Shown: positions 14,992-23,511, counted from the stretch's first letter. The stretch is 64,000 nt of DNA from RGIG3009 sp045578425 (GCA_045578425.1 JAZNKF010000012.1:1-64000), one strand, 5' to 3'. A program made the numbers and translations. The notes: generated by a model not told the origin, from the sequence alone.

Positions 14992-17205
14992 ATGGCAGAA
15001 CACGAGCAAACGCTGTCCGGTGTTGTCGAACGCGTCGTTTTTCAAAACGAGGAAAACGGCTGGACGGTGTTGGAAGTCGTATCGGACGAAGAACTGCAAA
15101 AGGTGGTCGGCGTTTTCCCGGCGGTACACGCCGGCGAACAACTCAAATTGACGGGCAACTGGGTGGAACATCCCAAGTTTGGTCGTCAATTTCGTGCGCA
15201 GTCGTGCGAGCAGTACTTGCCCACCGATACCGAGGCGGTGTTCCGTTATTTGGCATCGGGTGCCATCAAAGGGATTGGCCCTGTTACCGCTTCGGCACTG
15301 GTGCAAAAATTCGGTGACGATACCTTACGCGTGATAGAAGAAGAACCCGAACGTCTTGTGCAAGTCAAAGGCATCACCGCGCGCCGCGCACAAGAGATTG
15401 GCAAAGAATATCGCGAACAGTTCGGTTTGCGTGAGATTTTGTTGGCGTTTTCGGGCTATGGACTCACCCAAAGCGAAGCGCTGCGTTGTTTTAAACGCTG
15501 GGGTGCTTCGGCGGTAGAAACCATTCGCGCTAATCCGTATTTGCTTTGCTCGGCGGGGTTATACATTTCGTTCGAACGGGCAGATGCCATCGGTCACAGC
15601 ATGGCGCACCCGCACGATGCCGAAAACCGTATCCAAGCAGGAATATTGCACGTGTTGCGGCATAATTTGAGCAACGGACACACCTGTTTGCCGTCGGAAA
15701 AATTGGTGCTGGCGGCATCAAGCTTGTTGCAAGTGGAACCAAACGAGGTAACCGCCACGTTGCAAGATATGATCGGTAATTTCACGGTACGGGGCGAAAC
15801 TATCAAGGACCGTTTGTTTATCTTTTTACCTGATTTGTACCAAGCCGAAAAATACATTGCCTCGCGCATACAACTTATGGGTGGGGTACATACCGTTTCG
15901 GATACATTGTTGCTTAAAAAGATGGAACAGATTGAAAAGCAAAATAACATTTCTTACGAAGCACAGCAAAAGAAAGCCATTATCGCTGCCGTGGAGCGCG
16001 GTGCGTTGATTCTCACGGGTGGCCCCGGTACGGGGAAAACCACCACCTTACGCGCGATTATCACGCTGCTCGAAAGCATGGGCGAACGTGTCGAGATTGC
16101 CGCGCCCACCGGCCGTGCGGCAAAACGCATGAGTGAACTGACCGGTTGCGAAGCGCGCACGCTGCACCGCTTGTTGGAAGTTGAGTGGGACGAAAACGAC
16201 CGCCCCTACTTTGACCGCAACGAAAAAAACCCCTTGGATATTGATACCTTGATTGTGGACGAGGTGTCCATGGTAGACACATTGTTGTTCGAAAGTTTGT
16301 TACGCGCACTCAAAAGCGGATGCCGACTGATTTTGGTGGGGGATATAAACCAACTTCCCGCTGTCGGTGCGGGCAGTATTTTGCACGATTTGATTCGCAG
16401 TAACGTTTTGCCGATGGTGGAACTGACCGAAGTATTCCGCCAAGCGCTTACCAGTGACATTGTTGCCAACGCTCACCGTATTGTCGCAGGTGAGATGCCC
16501 ACGCTTACCAAAAAGGACGGCGATTTCTTTTTTCTCCCGCAACCTTCGGCCGAAGAAACCGCCAGAACCGTGGTGGATTTGTGTTACCGCCGCTTGCCCG
16601 CGGGGTACGGCACCAGCCTGTTTGAAGAAATTCAAGTTCTGTGCCCCGGCAGAAAAGGCGTGATTGGTACCGTAAGTCTTAATGCCGCGTTGCAAGAAAT
16701 TGTCAATCCCCCGTCCGACAAAAAAGCGGAATGGCAAGGGAACGGCATGTTGTTCCGACAAGGGGACAAAGTGATGCATATCAAAAACGATTACGATATC
16801 GGTTGGACGCGTGACGACGGTACGTACGGTACGGGTGTGTTCAACGGTGATATCGGTATTTTAGAAGAAATTTCACCGCGCGACCAAGTGTTGACCGTGC
16901 GATACGATGACCGTGTTGCACAATATACCTATGACCAAGCGGCAGAGTTGGAACTCGCCTACGCTATCACGGTACATAAAAGCCAAGGCAGCGAGTTTCA
17001 TACCGTGCTGTTGCCGCTGTTTCGCCAACCGCCGCAACTATGCTATCGCAATTTGTTGTATACGGCGGTTACCCGCGCCAAATCGTTGTTGGTAGCGGTA
17101 GGCAGCGGCGAAACGTTGGAAACCATGGTGGGAAACAGCCGCGAAATGTTACGTTATACCGGCTTGGAGCATTTTATACTCCAAGCGGGGCAGGTGTTTA
17201 TGTGA
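14992..17205 (+). CDS. recD2: RecD2-type SF1B ATP-dependent DNA helicase
   Basis: 5'-3' DNA helicase acting in repair and replication-fork maintenance, cytoplasmic. An N-terminal OB-like region (residues 1-90) and helix-hairpin-helix repeats (residues 85-180) precede the motor: Walker A GGPGTGKTTT near 342, DEVSM Walker B near 422, GDINQLPAVGAG and, near the end, the motif VI region AITVHKSQGSEF. Length of 737 is typical of RecD2, as opposed to the shorter RecBCD RecD. ATG 14992 lies behind AGGGCAAAG. The stop overlaps the comF start by three bases. Confidence 0.96.
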   Translation: MAEHEQTLSGVVERVVFQNEENGWTVLEVVSDEELQKVVGVFPAVHAGEQLKLTGNWVEHPKFGRQFRAQSCEQYLPTDTEAVFRYLASGAIKGIGPVTASALVQKFGDDTLRVIEEEPERLVQVKGITARRAQEIGKEYREQFGLREILLAFSGYGLTQSEALRCFKRWGASAVETIRANPYLLCSAGLYISFERADAIGHSMAHPHDAENRIQAGILHVLRHNLSNGHTCLPSEKLVLAASSLLQVEPNEVTATLQDMIGNFTVRGETIKDRLFIFLPDLYQAEKYIASRIQLMGGVHTVSDTLLLKKMEQIEKQNNISYEAQQKKAIIAAVERGALILTGGPGTGKTTTLRAIITLLESMGERVEIAAPTGRAAKRMSELTGCEARTLHRLLEVEWDENDRPYFDRNEKNPLDIDTLIVDEVSMVDTLLFESLLRALKSGCRLILVGDINQLPAVGAGSILHDLIRSNVLPMVELTEVFRQALTSDIVANAHRIVAGEMPTLTKKDGDFFFLPQPSAEETARTVVDLCYRRLPAGYGTSLFEEIQVLCPGRKGVIGTVSLNAALQEIVNPPSDKKAEWQGNGMLFRQGDKVMHIKNDYDIGWTRDDGTYGTGVFNGDIGILEEISPRDQVLTVRYDDRVAQYTYDQAAELELAYAITVHKSQGSEFHTVLLPLFRQPPQLCYRNLLYTAVTRAKSLLVAVGSGETLETMVGNSREMLRYTGLEHFILQAGQVFM

Positions 17206-17912
17206 AGCTACTCCTACGCGAAATATTGGCATGGTTTTTGCCGGAACGCTGTGTATTTTGCGGCAAAGTGATTTTGCCCGAACAGGTGATGTGTGTCGCT
17301 TGTCGCCGCTTTCTACCGATAATACGACCGCCGATTTGTCCCTTTTGCGGTCAACGAAAATTCGATTGTCATTGCGAAAAACATCGCCGCCACTTTGATG
17401 CACAAGCCGCTCCGTTTTATCACGAGGGTGTGGCACGTGCGGGCATCTTACGGTTAAAACTATTCTACGATGCACAGGCAATTTCGTATTTCACACAGCA
17501 AATGGCAGCGGTGGCACACCGCGAATATATTATCGAGAATATTGACGGCATTGTCTTTGTTCCCATGACCAAACGTGAAGAATTTGCTCGTGGGTATAAC
17601 CAAAGCAAACTGCTCGCTGATGCCTTGGGAAAACGTCTTAACATACCGGTATATGATATTTTAAAAAAGATATACGAAACCAAGCCGCAAAAGGAACTGA
17701 CGAGCATGGAACGAACCGGTAACGTATTTGGTGTTTTCGACATAACGGTACCTTCGGTCAAGGATAAAACCTTCTTGTTGGTCGATGACGTCATGACCAC
17801 CGGTTCTACCGCGGATGAATGTGCCAAAATACTCAAAATCTACGGTGCCAAGCGGGTGGTGTGTATCACACTGGCTACCCGCCGACTCACAGAGGAAGAA
17901 GAGGAATTTTAA
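17202..17912 (+). CDS. comF: ComF-family phosphoribosyltransferase-like protein
   Basis: Protein of the ComFC/GntX family linked to DNA uptake. The N-terminal zinc finger has paired cysteines (CVFCGK, CVACRR, CPFCGQ, then CHC), and the C-terminal domain carries the PRPP-loop LVDDVMTTGST and the FARGYNQSKLLA segment typical of ComF. Start is GTG 17202, overlapping the recD2 stop (GTGA), which implies translational coupling; the open frame further upstream lies inside recD2. 236 residues, full length. No comFA helicase is adjacent. Whether this organism is competent cannot be said. Confidence 0.92.
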   Translation: MKLLLREILAWFLPERCVFCGKVILPEQVMCVACRRFLPIIRPPICPFCGQRKFDCHCEKHRRHFDAQAAPFYHEGVARAGILRLKLFYDAQAISYFTQQMAAVAHREYIIENIDGIVFVPMTKREEFARGYNQSKLLADALGKRLNIPVYDILKKIYETKPQKELTSMERTGNVFGVFDITVPSVKDKTFLLVDDVMTTGSTADECAKILKIYGAKRVVCITLATRRLTEEEEEF

Positions 17913-17952
17913 AAACGCGGCATACCTGAAAAAGCAGGTATGCCGCGTTTTT
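17911..17952. terminator. Bidirectional terminator between comF and the phosphoribosyltransferase
   Basis: AAAAACGCGGCATACCTG / CAGGTATGCCGCGTTTTT with a short A-rich loop, between convergent genes. Confidence 0.92.
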
Positions 17953-17963
17953 ATGCGGGAATG

Positions 17964-18503
17964 TTATTTAAAAAACAACGGTAACGGTTCCAAAAAGAGA
18001 ATGTCGTCGCGGTTTGCGGCATCGCCCTCTGCCAAAAAGGCACAGGCCGCGGCTTCCACGCCGCCGGCTTTTTCCACCAACTGCCGAACAGCAATCAGCG
18101 ATTCGCCCGTGCTGACCACGTCGTCCACAATCAATACGCGTTTGCCTTTGAGCAGGCCAACCTCGGTTTCACCCAAAAACAGGTGTTGTTCGTGCTGGGT
18201 GGTGATGGACGTCACCGACACTTCCAACGGATTGCGCATATACACTTTAACCCCTTTGCGGGCAACCACGTACGGTTTGCCCGATTGCCGCGCCATTTCG
18301 TACGCAATCGGAATACTTTTTGCCTCAGGCGTTAAAATAACGTCAAATTCCGGCACCTTTTTCAGCAATTCGGCGCAACCTGCCACTGTTAACTCCACGT
18401 CACCAAAAATGATAAACGCGGCAATGTCCAGCGTATCGCTCACCGGAAATTTTTCTAACTTTCGTTCCAAACCCGCAATGGTCATGGTATAATATTCCGC
18501 CAT
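17964..18503 (-). CDS. Phosphoribosyltransferase, adenine phosphoribosyltransferase-like
   Basis: Type I PRTase with the PRPP-binding loop VLIVDDVVSTGES at residues 123-135 and the flexible loop segment near residue 95. The N-terminal half (AAFIIFGDVELTVAGCAELL, then DVILTPEAKSIPIAYEMARQ) matches the Apt-like group that salvages adenine; some close relatives are annotated only as PRTase-domain proteins, so I leave the symbol empty. Start ATG 18503 after AAGGGG, downstream of a TTGACA-N17-TATACT promoter. Monocistronic. Confidence 0.85.
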   Translation of the reverse strand: MAEYYTMTIAGLERKLEKFPVSDTLDIAAFIIFGDVELTVAGCAELLKKVPEFDVILTPEAKSIPIAYEMARQSGKPYVVARKGVKVYMRNPLEVSVTSITTQHEQHLFLGETEVGLLKGKRVLIVDDVVSTGESLIAVRQLVEKAGGVEAAACAFLAEGDAANRDDILFLEPLPLFFK

Positions 18504-18525
18504 ACTACCCCTTCTTTCTACGTAC

Positions 18526-18554
18526 AGTATACTGTTTTGCAAAAAGTTTGTCAA
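18526..18554 (-). promoter_or_regulatory. Promoter of the phosphoribosyltransferase gene
   Basis: Minus strand TTGACA (18554-18549), 17 bases, TATACT (18531-18526). The -35 overlaps the last codons of the FTR-like gene. Confidence 0.88.
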
Positions 18555-18748
18555 TTCTCCTTGTAATACAGCATACAATGACAAAATCCCTCAAAATTCG
18601 GATCTTTGATTTGCTCGCGAAATTCTTTGCACATACACTTGTTGTCCTCGGTGCGCTCACGGCGGCACGGGCAGTACCCGCCCGTTTGTTTAAGCCCCTC
18701 TTTGACGGCATCCGCAATGGCTTTGTCGGGATTAACAGTAATTTTCAT
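18551..18748 (-). CDS. Ferredoxin-thioredoxin reductase catalytic-domain protein
   Basis: A 65-residue protein with the three cysteine pairs of the FTR catalytic subunit: CPC at 26-28, CMC at 38-40 and CHC at 56-58. In FTR these bind a 4Fe-4S cluster next to a redox-active disulfide that passes electrons from ferredoxin to thioredoxin. The chain is shorter than the plant/cyanobacterial subunit and the spacing between first and second motifs is compressed. No variable subunit is seen. ATG 18748 after GAGGTG; the upstream in-frame Met has no ribosome site. Role probably disulfide reduction in an anaerobe; partner unknown. Confidence 0.88.
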   Translation of the reverse strand: MKITVNPDKAIADAVKEGLKQTGGYCPCRRERTEDNKCMCKEFREQIKDPNFEGFCHCMLYYKEN

Positions 18749-18811
18749 AAAAAGCACCTCACTTATATACTACTATCATACTATACTCTATTTTGAAAAA
18801 CAACTCTTTTA

Positions 18812-18840
18812 TTGCTTTTGTTTATTAAGCGTGATACAAT
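18812..18840 (+). promoter_or_regulatory. Promoter of the chromate-transporter pair
   Basis: TTGCTT (18812-18817), 17 bases, TACAAT (18835-18840), then AAGGAG before ATG 18867. Confidence 0.65.
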
Positions 18841-18866
18841 AAAGTGACACTAAGGAGTGTGATATC

Positions 18867-19412
18867 ATGATAGGAAAACTGTTTTTAACATTCTTAAAAA
18901 TCGGTGCGTTCACGTTTGGCGGCGGCTATGCCATGATACCGCTGATTCAACGCGAAGTGGTCGAAAAAAACAACTGGCTTACCGACGACGACATTTTGGA
19001 AATTGTCGCGATTGCCGAGTCCACTCCCGGTCCCATTGCTATTAACTCCGCCACCTTTGTCGGCTACCGCACGGCGGGCTTTTTTGGCGCCATGTTTTGT
19101 ACCTTGGGTGTGGTACTGCCGTCGTTTTTGATTATTTCTCTCATTTCCATGGTGCTCGACCAATTCGAAAGTTTAACCGTAGTGCAATACGCGTTCAACG
19201 GTATTCGCGCGGGTGTGTTGGCGCTTATTCTTAAAGCGCTCATCACGATGTATAAAAAAAGCCCCAAAAGCGCGGTGGCGTACGTTGTTATGGGCTTGGC
19301 GTTTGTTGCGGTGGCGCTGCTCAAAGTCAATGTGTTGCTGGTAATTATCGCTTGCGCACTGATTGGTTTGGTTTCGTCGTTTGTCGCAGAAAAGAGGTGC
19401 GGTAAACCATGA
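18867..19412 (+). CDS. Chromate transporter family protein, first half-transporter (CHR domain)
   Basis: A 181-residue membrane protein of the CHR family. It carries the family signature FGGGYAMIPLIQREVV near residue 15 and STPGPIAINSATFVGY near 50, followed by four to five further helices. Short-chain CHR proteins occur as pairs whose halves insert in opposite orientation and work together, as for ChrA exporters; in gut anaerobes the natural substrate may not be chromate. Start ATG 18867 with AAGGAG. Its stop overlaps the start of the second half by four bases (ATGA). Confidence 0.93.
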   Translation: MIGKLFLTFLKIGAFTFGGGYAMIPLIQREVVEKNNWLTDDDILEIVAIAESTPGPIAINSATFVGYRTAGFFGAMFCTLGVVLPSFLIISLISMVLDQFESLTVVQYAFNGIRAGVLALILKALITMYKKSPKSAVAYVVMGLAFVAVALLKVNVLLVIIACALIGLVSSFVAEKRCGKP

Positions 19413-20002
19413 TTTTTTTGGAACTGTTTTTAACCTTTTTCAAAATCGGCGCCTTTACGTTTGGCGGTGGCTATGCCATGCTACCGCTGATTCAAGCCGA
19501 TGTCGAAGCGCACGGCTGGCTCGAAACGGAAAAAATCCTCAACTTTATTGCCGTCAGCGAATCCACCCCCGGCCCCTTTGCCATCAACATGGCAACCTAC
19601 GTCGGTCAGGAAATGGGTAGCCAAGTAACCTACTTGCATCAGGGTATTGGCGGTTGGCTGGGTGCCTTTTGCGCCACCTTGGGCGTGGTGCTGCCCTCGT
19701 TCATCATTATCTTGATTGTTGCCAAATGTTTTGAAAAATTCAAAACCAGTCGCGTGGTGGCGGGGTGTATGTCGGGCTTAAAACCGGCGGTTATCGGCCT
19801 TATCGGTGCTGCCATTTTCACCACAGGCCAAACGGTGTTTTTCCCCGTTTCGTTTTCCTTGGCAACGCTCGGTACGGCGGCGTTTATCAGTTCGGCAGTG
19901 ATTTTTGCCGTTTCACTGTTCCTCGCTCTCAAAAAGTTGCATCCCATACTAATTATTTTGCTTTCGGCAGCGCTCGGCATTGTCGTCGGCTATGTATTCT
20001 AA
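19409..20002 (+). CDS. Chromate transporter family protein, second half-transporter (CHR domain)
   Basis: A 197-residue paralogue of the preceding protein, with the same landmarks FGGGYAMLPLI and STPGPFAINMATYVG. A short insertion around SQVTYLHQGIGG distinguishes it from the first half. The four-base overlap with its partner and the near-equal length indicate a heterodimeric transporter. A strong terminator follows immediately, so the pair forms the whole transcript. Substrate unknown; anion export is the family role. Confidence 0.93.
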   Translation: MIFLELFLTFFKIGAFTFGGGYAMLPLIQADVEAHGWLETEKILNFIAVSESTPGPFAINMATYVGQEMGSQVTYLHQGIGGWLGAFCATLGVVLPSFIIILIVAKCFEKFKTSRVVAGCMSGLKPAVIGLIGAAIFTTGQTVFFPVSFSLATLGTAAFISSAVIFAVSLFLALKKLHPILIILLSAALGIVVGYVF

Positions 20003-20003
20003 A

Positions 20004-20044
20004 AAAAGCGAGTTGGTATTGCAAAATACCAACTCGCTTTTTTA
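20004..20044 (+). terminator. Terminator of the chromate-transporter pair
   Basis: AAAGCGAGTTGGTATT / AATACCAACTCGCTTT around GCAA with a T-run. Confidence 0.93.
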
Positions 20045-20063
20045 TTGTGTAAACAACAAGGTT

Positions 20064-20110
20064 CCGGGGAACCCGCCCGCAATTTCAATTGCGTTGGCGG
20101 GTCGGGTTCT
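20064..20110. repeat. Composite GC-rich palindrome
   Basis: GAACCCG pairs with CGGGTTC on the outside and GCAATT with AATTGC inside, with CCGCC/GGCGG in between. It lies at the 3' side of the leftward SulP gene but no T-run follows on that strand, so it looks like a dispersed palindromic element and not a terminator. Confidence 0.5.
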
Positions 20111-20134
20111 TATTTGTTTTGTAATGCAGTATCT

Positions 20135-21427
20135 TTACTCGGTAACAGATGTTTTGCGCCCGTGGTAACGGTTATACAGTTTAAAAATAAGATGAAGTAT
20201 CATCCCCACCTCAATCGCGACCACCAAATCAAACACCACGGTTAGCACAAAGGTGACGACCAGCACCAGAATATCGCTTTTGGGTGCGGTTCTGCAAAGG
20301 GCGACAAAATGCCGCCATTCCGACATATTGTATGCTACCATAAATAAAACGGCGGCAATAATCGGCATGGGAATCCATGCGGCATACGGCATCAGTACCA
20401 CTAAAATCAGCAATAGCACGACCGCGTGTACCATGCCTGAAATCGGCGACCGTCCGCCGTTTTTGACGTTGGCGGCAGTACGCGCAATCGCACCCGTTGC
20501 GGGAATACCGCCAAAAAGCCCCGAGGCAATGTTGCCGAGCCCTTGGGCAATCAACTCGGTGTTAGAGTTGTGGCGGTCGCCAATCATCTCGTCGGATACC
20601 ACGCAAGAAAGCAACGATTCCACCGCTGCCAATACCGCAATCGTCACCGCACTGGGGAACAATTCTTTGATAAGTTCGGTGCTTACCGCGGGGAACGACA
20701 GGGAGGGCAGGGAGGAAGGGATGTTATATAAATCCCCAATGGTGTTTACGTCTAAATGGAGTACGGCTACCAACGCCGTGCCGACCAATACCGCAATCAG
20801 CGAAGCGGGGATTTTTTTGCTCAGTTTGGGCCACAGTATCAAAACGGCCAAACCAATACCGCCCACCAACACTGCCCACGGATTAAGAGTGGAAAGCGAA
20901 GAGGCAACCGCACCGAGTTTTTCCATGGTTTCCACGGCGTGTGTGCCTTTGGCGAAGGTAAGTCCCAAAAAATCTTTCAGTTGGCCAATCGCAATGGTCA
21001 GCGCAATACCCGAGGTAAACCCCGTGGTAATGGTGTTCGGGATATATTTGATAAGCGAGCCAAAACGGCACAACCCCATCAAAATAAGCAATATGCCCGC
21101 CATCAACGTAGCAAGCACCAAACCCTCGATATCATACTGCGCCACAATACCCGCCACAATGGTAGCAAATGCGGCGGTAGGACCCGAAATATTAACACGG
21201 CTGCCGCCGAACAGCGCAATCACAAATCCCGCGACAATGGCGGTGTATACACCCTTTTCGGGCGAAACGCCCGAAGCAATGGCAAGCGCAATGGACAGCG
21301 GCAGGGCAATAATTGCCACAACCAATCCTGCCGTCAAATCGGCAGTAAAGTTTTTGAGGGAATAGTTTTTTAGGGTTGAAACGATTTTCGGTGCAAACAC
21401 CGAAGCCGTTTTCTTGTTTTTTGTCAT
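20135..21427 (-). CDS. SulP-family anion permease lacking a STAS domain
   Basis: Inner-membrane transporter of the SulP/SLC26 family (sulfate, bicarbonate or dicarboxylate type). The N-terminus has the family block DLTAGLVVAIIALPLSIALAIASGV, with GPTAAFATIV and the later signature ELIAQGLGNIASGLFGGIPATGAIARTAAN. The 430-residue chain stops after the last helix (MILHLIFKLYNRYH), so the cytoplasmic STAS regulatory domain present in most SulP proteins is missing. No stop-interrupted STAS remnant is seen downstream. ATG 21427 follows GGAGAGG. Monocistronic. Confidence 0.93.
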   Translation of the reverse strand: MTKNKKTASVFAPKIVSTLKNYSLKNFTADLTAGLVVAIIALPLSIALAIASGVSPEKGVYTAIVAGFVIALFGGSRVNISGPTAAFATIVAGIVAQYDIEGLVLATLMAGILLILMGLCRFGSLIKYIPNTITTGFTSGIALTIAIGQLKDFLGLTFAKGTHAVETMEKLGAVASSLSTLNPWAVLVGGIGLAVLILWPKLSKKIPASLIAVLVGTALVAVLHLDVNTIGDLYNIPSSLPSLSFPAVSTELIKELFPSAVTIAVLAAVESLLSCVVSDEMIGDRHNSNTELIAQGLGNIASGLFGGIPATGAIARTAANVKNGGRSPISGMVHAVVLLLILVVLMPYAAWIPMPIIAAVLFMVAYNMSEWRHFVALCRTAPKSDILVLVVTFVLTVVFDLVVAIEVGMILHLIFKLYNRYHGRKTSVTE

Positions 21428-21508
21428 AGACGTCCTCTCCTTTTTTCAACGCTATCCATTTTACGCTACTTCCTACAATTTCTCAACCTTTTTTGAAAAA
21501 TAAACAGC

Positions 21509-21661
21509 AGTTTTTGCAATCAATAAATAATCAAACGGCGGCAGAAAGGGTTCTCCCTTCTGCCGCCGTTTGATTAAGCCTTGCAAAAACGAACACAACA
21601 CCGCGCGGGTAAAGGCGGCGAGCGAAACCGAAAAGGGTTCGACTCTCTGAGGTCGTGTCAC
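21509..21661. repeat. Non-coding repeat element with nested palindromes
   Basis: Outer arms GTTTTTGCAA and TTGCAAAAAC enclose a near-perfect 18-base stem (ATCAAACGGCGGCAGAA and its complement, 21530-21575) around an AAGGGTTCTCCC centre. The 3' part (CGAAAAGGGTTCGACTCTC) continues the block to the next gene. There is no convincing ORF. It looks like a dispersed non-autonomous element (MITE-like); it could also serve as a terminator for the gene ending at 21663. Confidence 0.55.
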
Positions 21662-21662
21662 C

Positions 21663-22448
21663 TTATCTGTTTTCTTCTTTTAACCTTGCTTTGGCTTCCT
21701 CAACGGATTCACCATCTTTGGTAAGATAAGCATCAACAAACTTATCTTCGATTTTTTTGTAACTTTCTACGACACCTTTTTCAATTTTTTTGTAGCCGTC
21801 GGTTACTGCTTCCGCGATTTTTTGGTTTGCTTTAATGATTTTGGATTTAGCCATAGTTACCTTTTTTCCTCCAATAAGATTAATTCCGAGAAGCTGCACC
21901 GTTATAAACACGGCGGCTCCCGTTAAAATGTTTAGTAATTGTGTATCTTTTGCTACCATGCCCGGAAAGGAAACCAACATGGAGCGTTGCATGCTGTATA
22001 AGGAAACGCAAGCATCGGCCAGCGATATGTTTCGAATTGTTTTTTCCACGGGCGAGGGGGAATGTTTGGTTTTTACCATCCCGATGATGGCAATAATAAT
22101 TTTTGTAAAAGTATACGTGGCAATGGTAATCATCACGATTTTGTGAAAAGCGGTGCCTCTGTCCTTTATGGCTGACAGAATGTTTATACCGATAATACAA
22201 ACTGACAACACTACCAATAATACACCCGTGATTTTTCTTGCAAAAAACTCAATGGAGCAATCACCGCTTGCTTTCCTTTTCACTTGTAAAACGGAAAAAC
22301 GGGTTATTGATAGTACTACATAATAAGCACCCACGGTAATAAACCACCAAGAATGTGCAAGAAACCCAATCGTACAGTTGCCGATTGCATAAAGAATGTT
22401 TACCAGCAGTCGTACATGGGGGCTTTTTATAATTCGGGTTGCATTCAT
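21663..22448 (-). CDS. Polytopic membrane protein with charged helical tail, unknown function
   Basis: A 261-residue protein with about six membrane helices in the first 190 residues (for example VRLLVNILYAIGNCTIGFLA and ITGVLLVVLSVCIIGINIL), then a cytoplasmic amphipathic tail of about 70 residues in which YKKIEKGVVES and YKKIEDKFVDA form a short internal repeat. Proteins of this plan are common beside TetR regulators in Clostridia and act as poorly defined exporters or membrane modifiers; this is inference. Its ATG overlaps the stop of the upstream four-helix gene by four bases, so it is the second gene of that operon. Confidence 0.8.
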   Translation of the reverse strand: MNATRIIKSPHVRLLVNILYAIGNCTIGFLAHSWWFITVGAYYVVLSITRFSVLQVKRKASGDCSIEFFARKITGVLLVVLSVCIIGINILSAIKDRGTAFHKIVMITIATYTFTKIIIAIIGMVKTKHSPSPVEKTIRNISLADACVSLYSMQRSMLVSFPGMVAKDTQLLNILTGAAVFITVQLLGINLIGGKKVTMAKSKIIKANQKIAEAVTDGYKKIEKGVVESYKKIEDKFVDAYLTKDGESVEEAKARLKEENR

Positions 22449-22813
22449 TTGATTCCTTTAATCATCGGAATGAGCGCAAGCAACATAACGATGCCAAGCA
22501 GACCGATAATGGTACCCCAAACGATTTGTTGCCACACAAGGCACATACACAAGCCAATGCCGAGCACCAAACAGGCGACCACAATGTAAATTGTGCGCAG
22601 CACATTTTTAACGCTCATTCGGGGGAACTTTTTATTTTCCATTTTGCACCAGACAAGCGCTGTGATAACACCGAGAACAATACCCACGCTGCCCAAAATG
22701 ACCCCTTCTTTAAAAGCATTCCATTCGGGCAAGAGCGCCATGCACATACCAAGCGCAAACAGTACTCCGCTGACAGTACCCATAACAAGCGCCACAAAAC
22801 TGCTTTTTTTCAT
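22445..22813 (-). CDS. Four-helix small membrane protein, unknown function
   Basis: A 122-residue protein with four hydrophobic segments (SFVALVMGTVSGVLFALGMCM, GVILGSVGIVLGVITALVW, TIYIVVACLVLGIGLCMCLV and IGLLGIVMLLALIPMI). Start MKKSS at ATG 22813, after GAGAGGAG; the frame upstream has no ribosome site. It heads a two-gene leftward operon and is divergent from a TetR-family gene. Two palindromes between the genes suggest TetR control. No family name can be given with confidence. Confidence 0.78.
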   Translation of the reverse strand: MKKSSFVALVMGTVSGVLFALGMCMALLPEWNAFKEGVILGSVGIVLGVITALVWCKMENKKFPRMSVKNVLRTIYIVVACLVLGIGLCMCLVWQQIVWGTIIGLLGIVMLLALIPMIKGIK

Positions 22814-22837
22814 TTCAAATTCTCCTCTCATTAAACC

Positions 22838-22916
22838 AACACTTGTGTTTTTATTACAAGCATAGTATACTGTGTTTATACTGCCAAAACAATCATCAAA
22901 TCAGCAACAAGTGTTG
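22838..22916. promoter_or_regulatory. Paired operator palindromes for the divergent TetR regulator
   Basis: AACAC-TT-GTGTT (22838-22849) and CAACA-AG-TGTTG (22905-22916) are each palindromic, and together they form an 11-base inverted repeat (CCAACACTTGT / ACAAGTGTTGG). They bracket a leftward promoter candidate, TTGGCA-N17-TATGCT on the minus strand, so a bound dimer at each site could cover both start regions. Confidence 0.65.
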
Positions 22917-22979
22917 GAATAAAAAAAGAAACAGCCATCAAAGTGGCCGAAAATGTCGGAATAAAAGGAGACGGGGTAA

Positions 22980-23498
22980 ATGAATGTAAGGAATAATAAA
23001 CGCCGTAGAGAATCGCAAGACAAAATCGAGAAGGCGTTTGTTGAACTTTTGCAACGTTGCGAGATTAAAGATATTACGGTTACAGATATTATCAAAATGA
23101 CAGGACTTAACCGCAGTACCTTTTATGCCAATTATGTAGATATATTTGACCTTGCGGATAAAACAAGAGAAAAACTTGAAAACGAGTTCAGCAACCTGTT
23201 TGCCGATTACGATTATATGACGGAGCGCACCGGCGTGCTTCGCATGTTTATGCATATCAAAGAAAACCAAATTTTCTATAAAACGTATTTTAAACTGTGC
23301 TATGATGACAAACATCTTGTTTCCGTATACGATGAAAGACGCGCTGAAAAGGAACAAATTAGTGATAATGTGAAGTACCATATTGAGTTTTTCAGAAATG
23401 GACTGAATGCTGTTATCAAACTTTGGCTGGCAAACGGATGCCAAGAATCTCCCGAAGAAATGGCAGGGGTGCTAAAACAAGAATACAGAGGAAGATAA
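22980..23498 (+). CDS. TetR/AcrR-family transcriptional regulator
   Basis: A 172-residue repressor-type protein. The N-terminal HTH is clear: KIEKAFVELLQRCEIKDITV then TDIIKMTGLNRSTFYANYVD, the standard TetR recognition helix. The C-terminal part is of the short TetR_C type with FYKTYFKLCYDD and KYHIEFFRNGLNAVIKLWL. ATG 22980 follows AAAGGAG. It is divergent from the two small membrane protein genes, and the paired palindromes between them are the likely operators. The ligand is unknown. Confidence 0.92.
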   Translation: MNVRNNKRRRESQDKIEKAFVELLQRCEIKDITVTDIIKMTGLNRSTFYANYVDIFDLADKTREKLENEFSNLFADYDYMTERTGVLRMFMHIKENQIFYKTYFKLCYDDKHLVSVYDERRAEKEQISDNVKYHIEFFRNGLNAVIKLWLANGCQESPEEMAGVLKQEYRGR

Positions 23499-23511
23499 AA
23501 GAAAAGGGCGC

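Noticed and set aside
20253..21365. 370-codon plus-strand ORF opposite the SulP permease
   Set aside because: Shadow of the permease gene. The minus-strand frame has family motifs, a Shine-Dalgarno and a proper start; the plus frame has neither.
21473..21661. 62-codon minus-strand ORF
   Set aside because: It translates the nested palindrome and its tail; a non-coding repeat is the better explanation.
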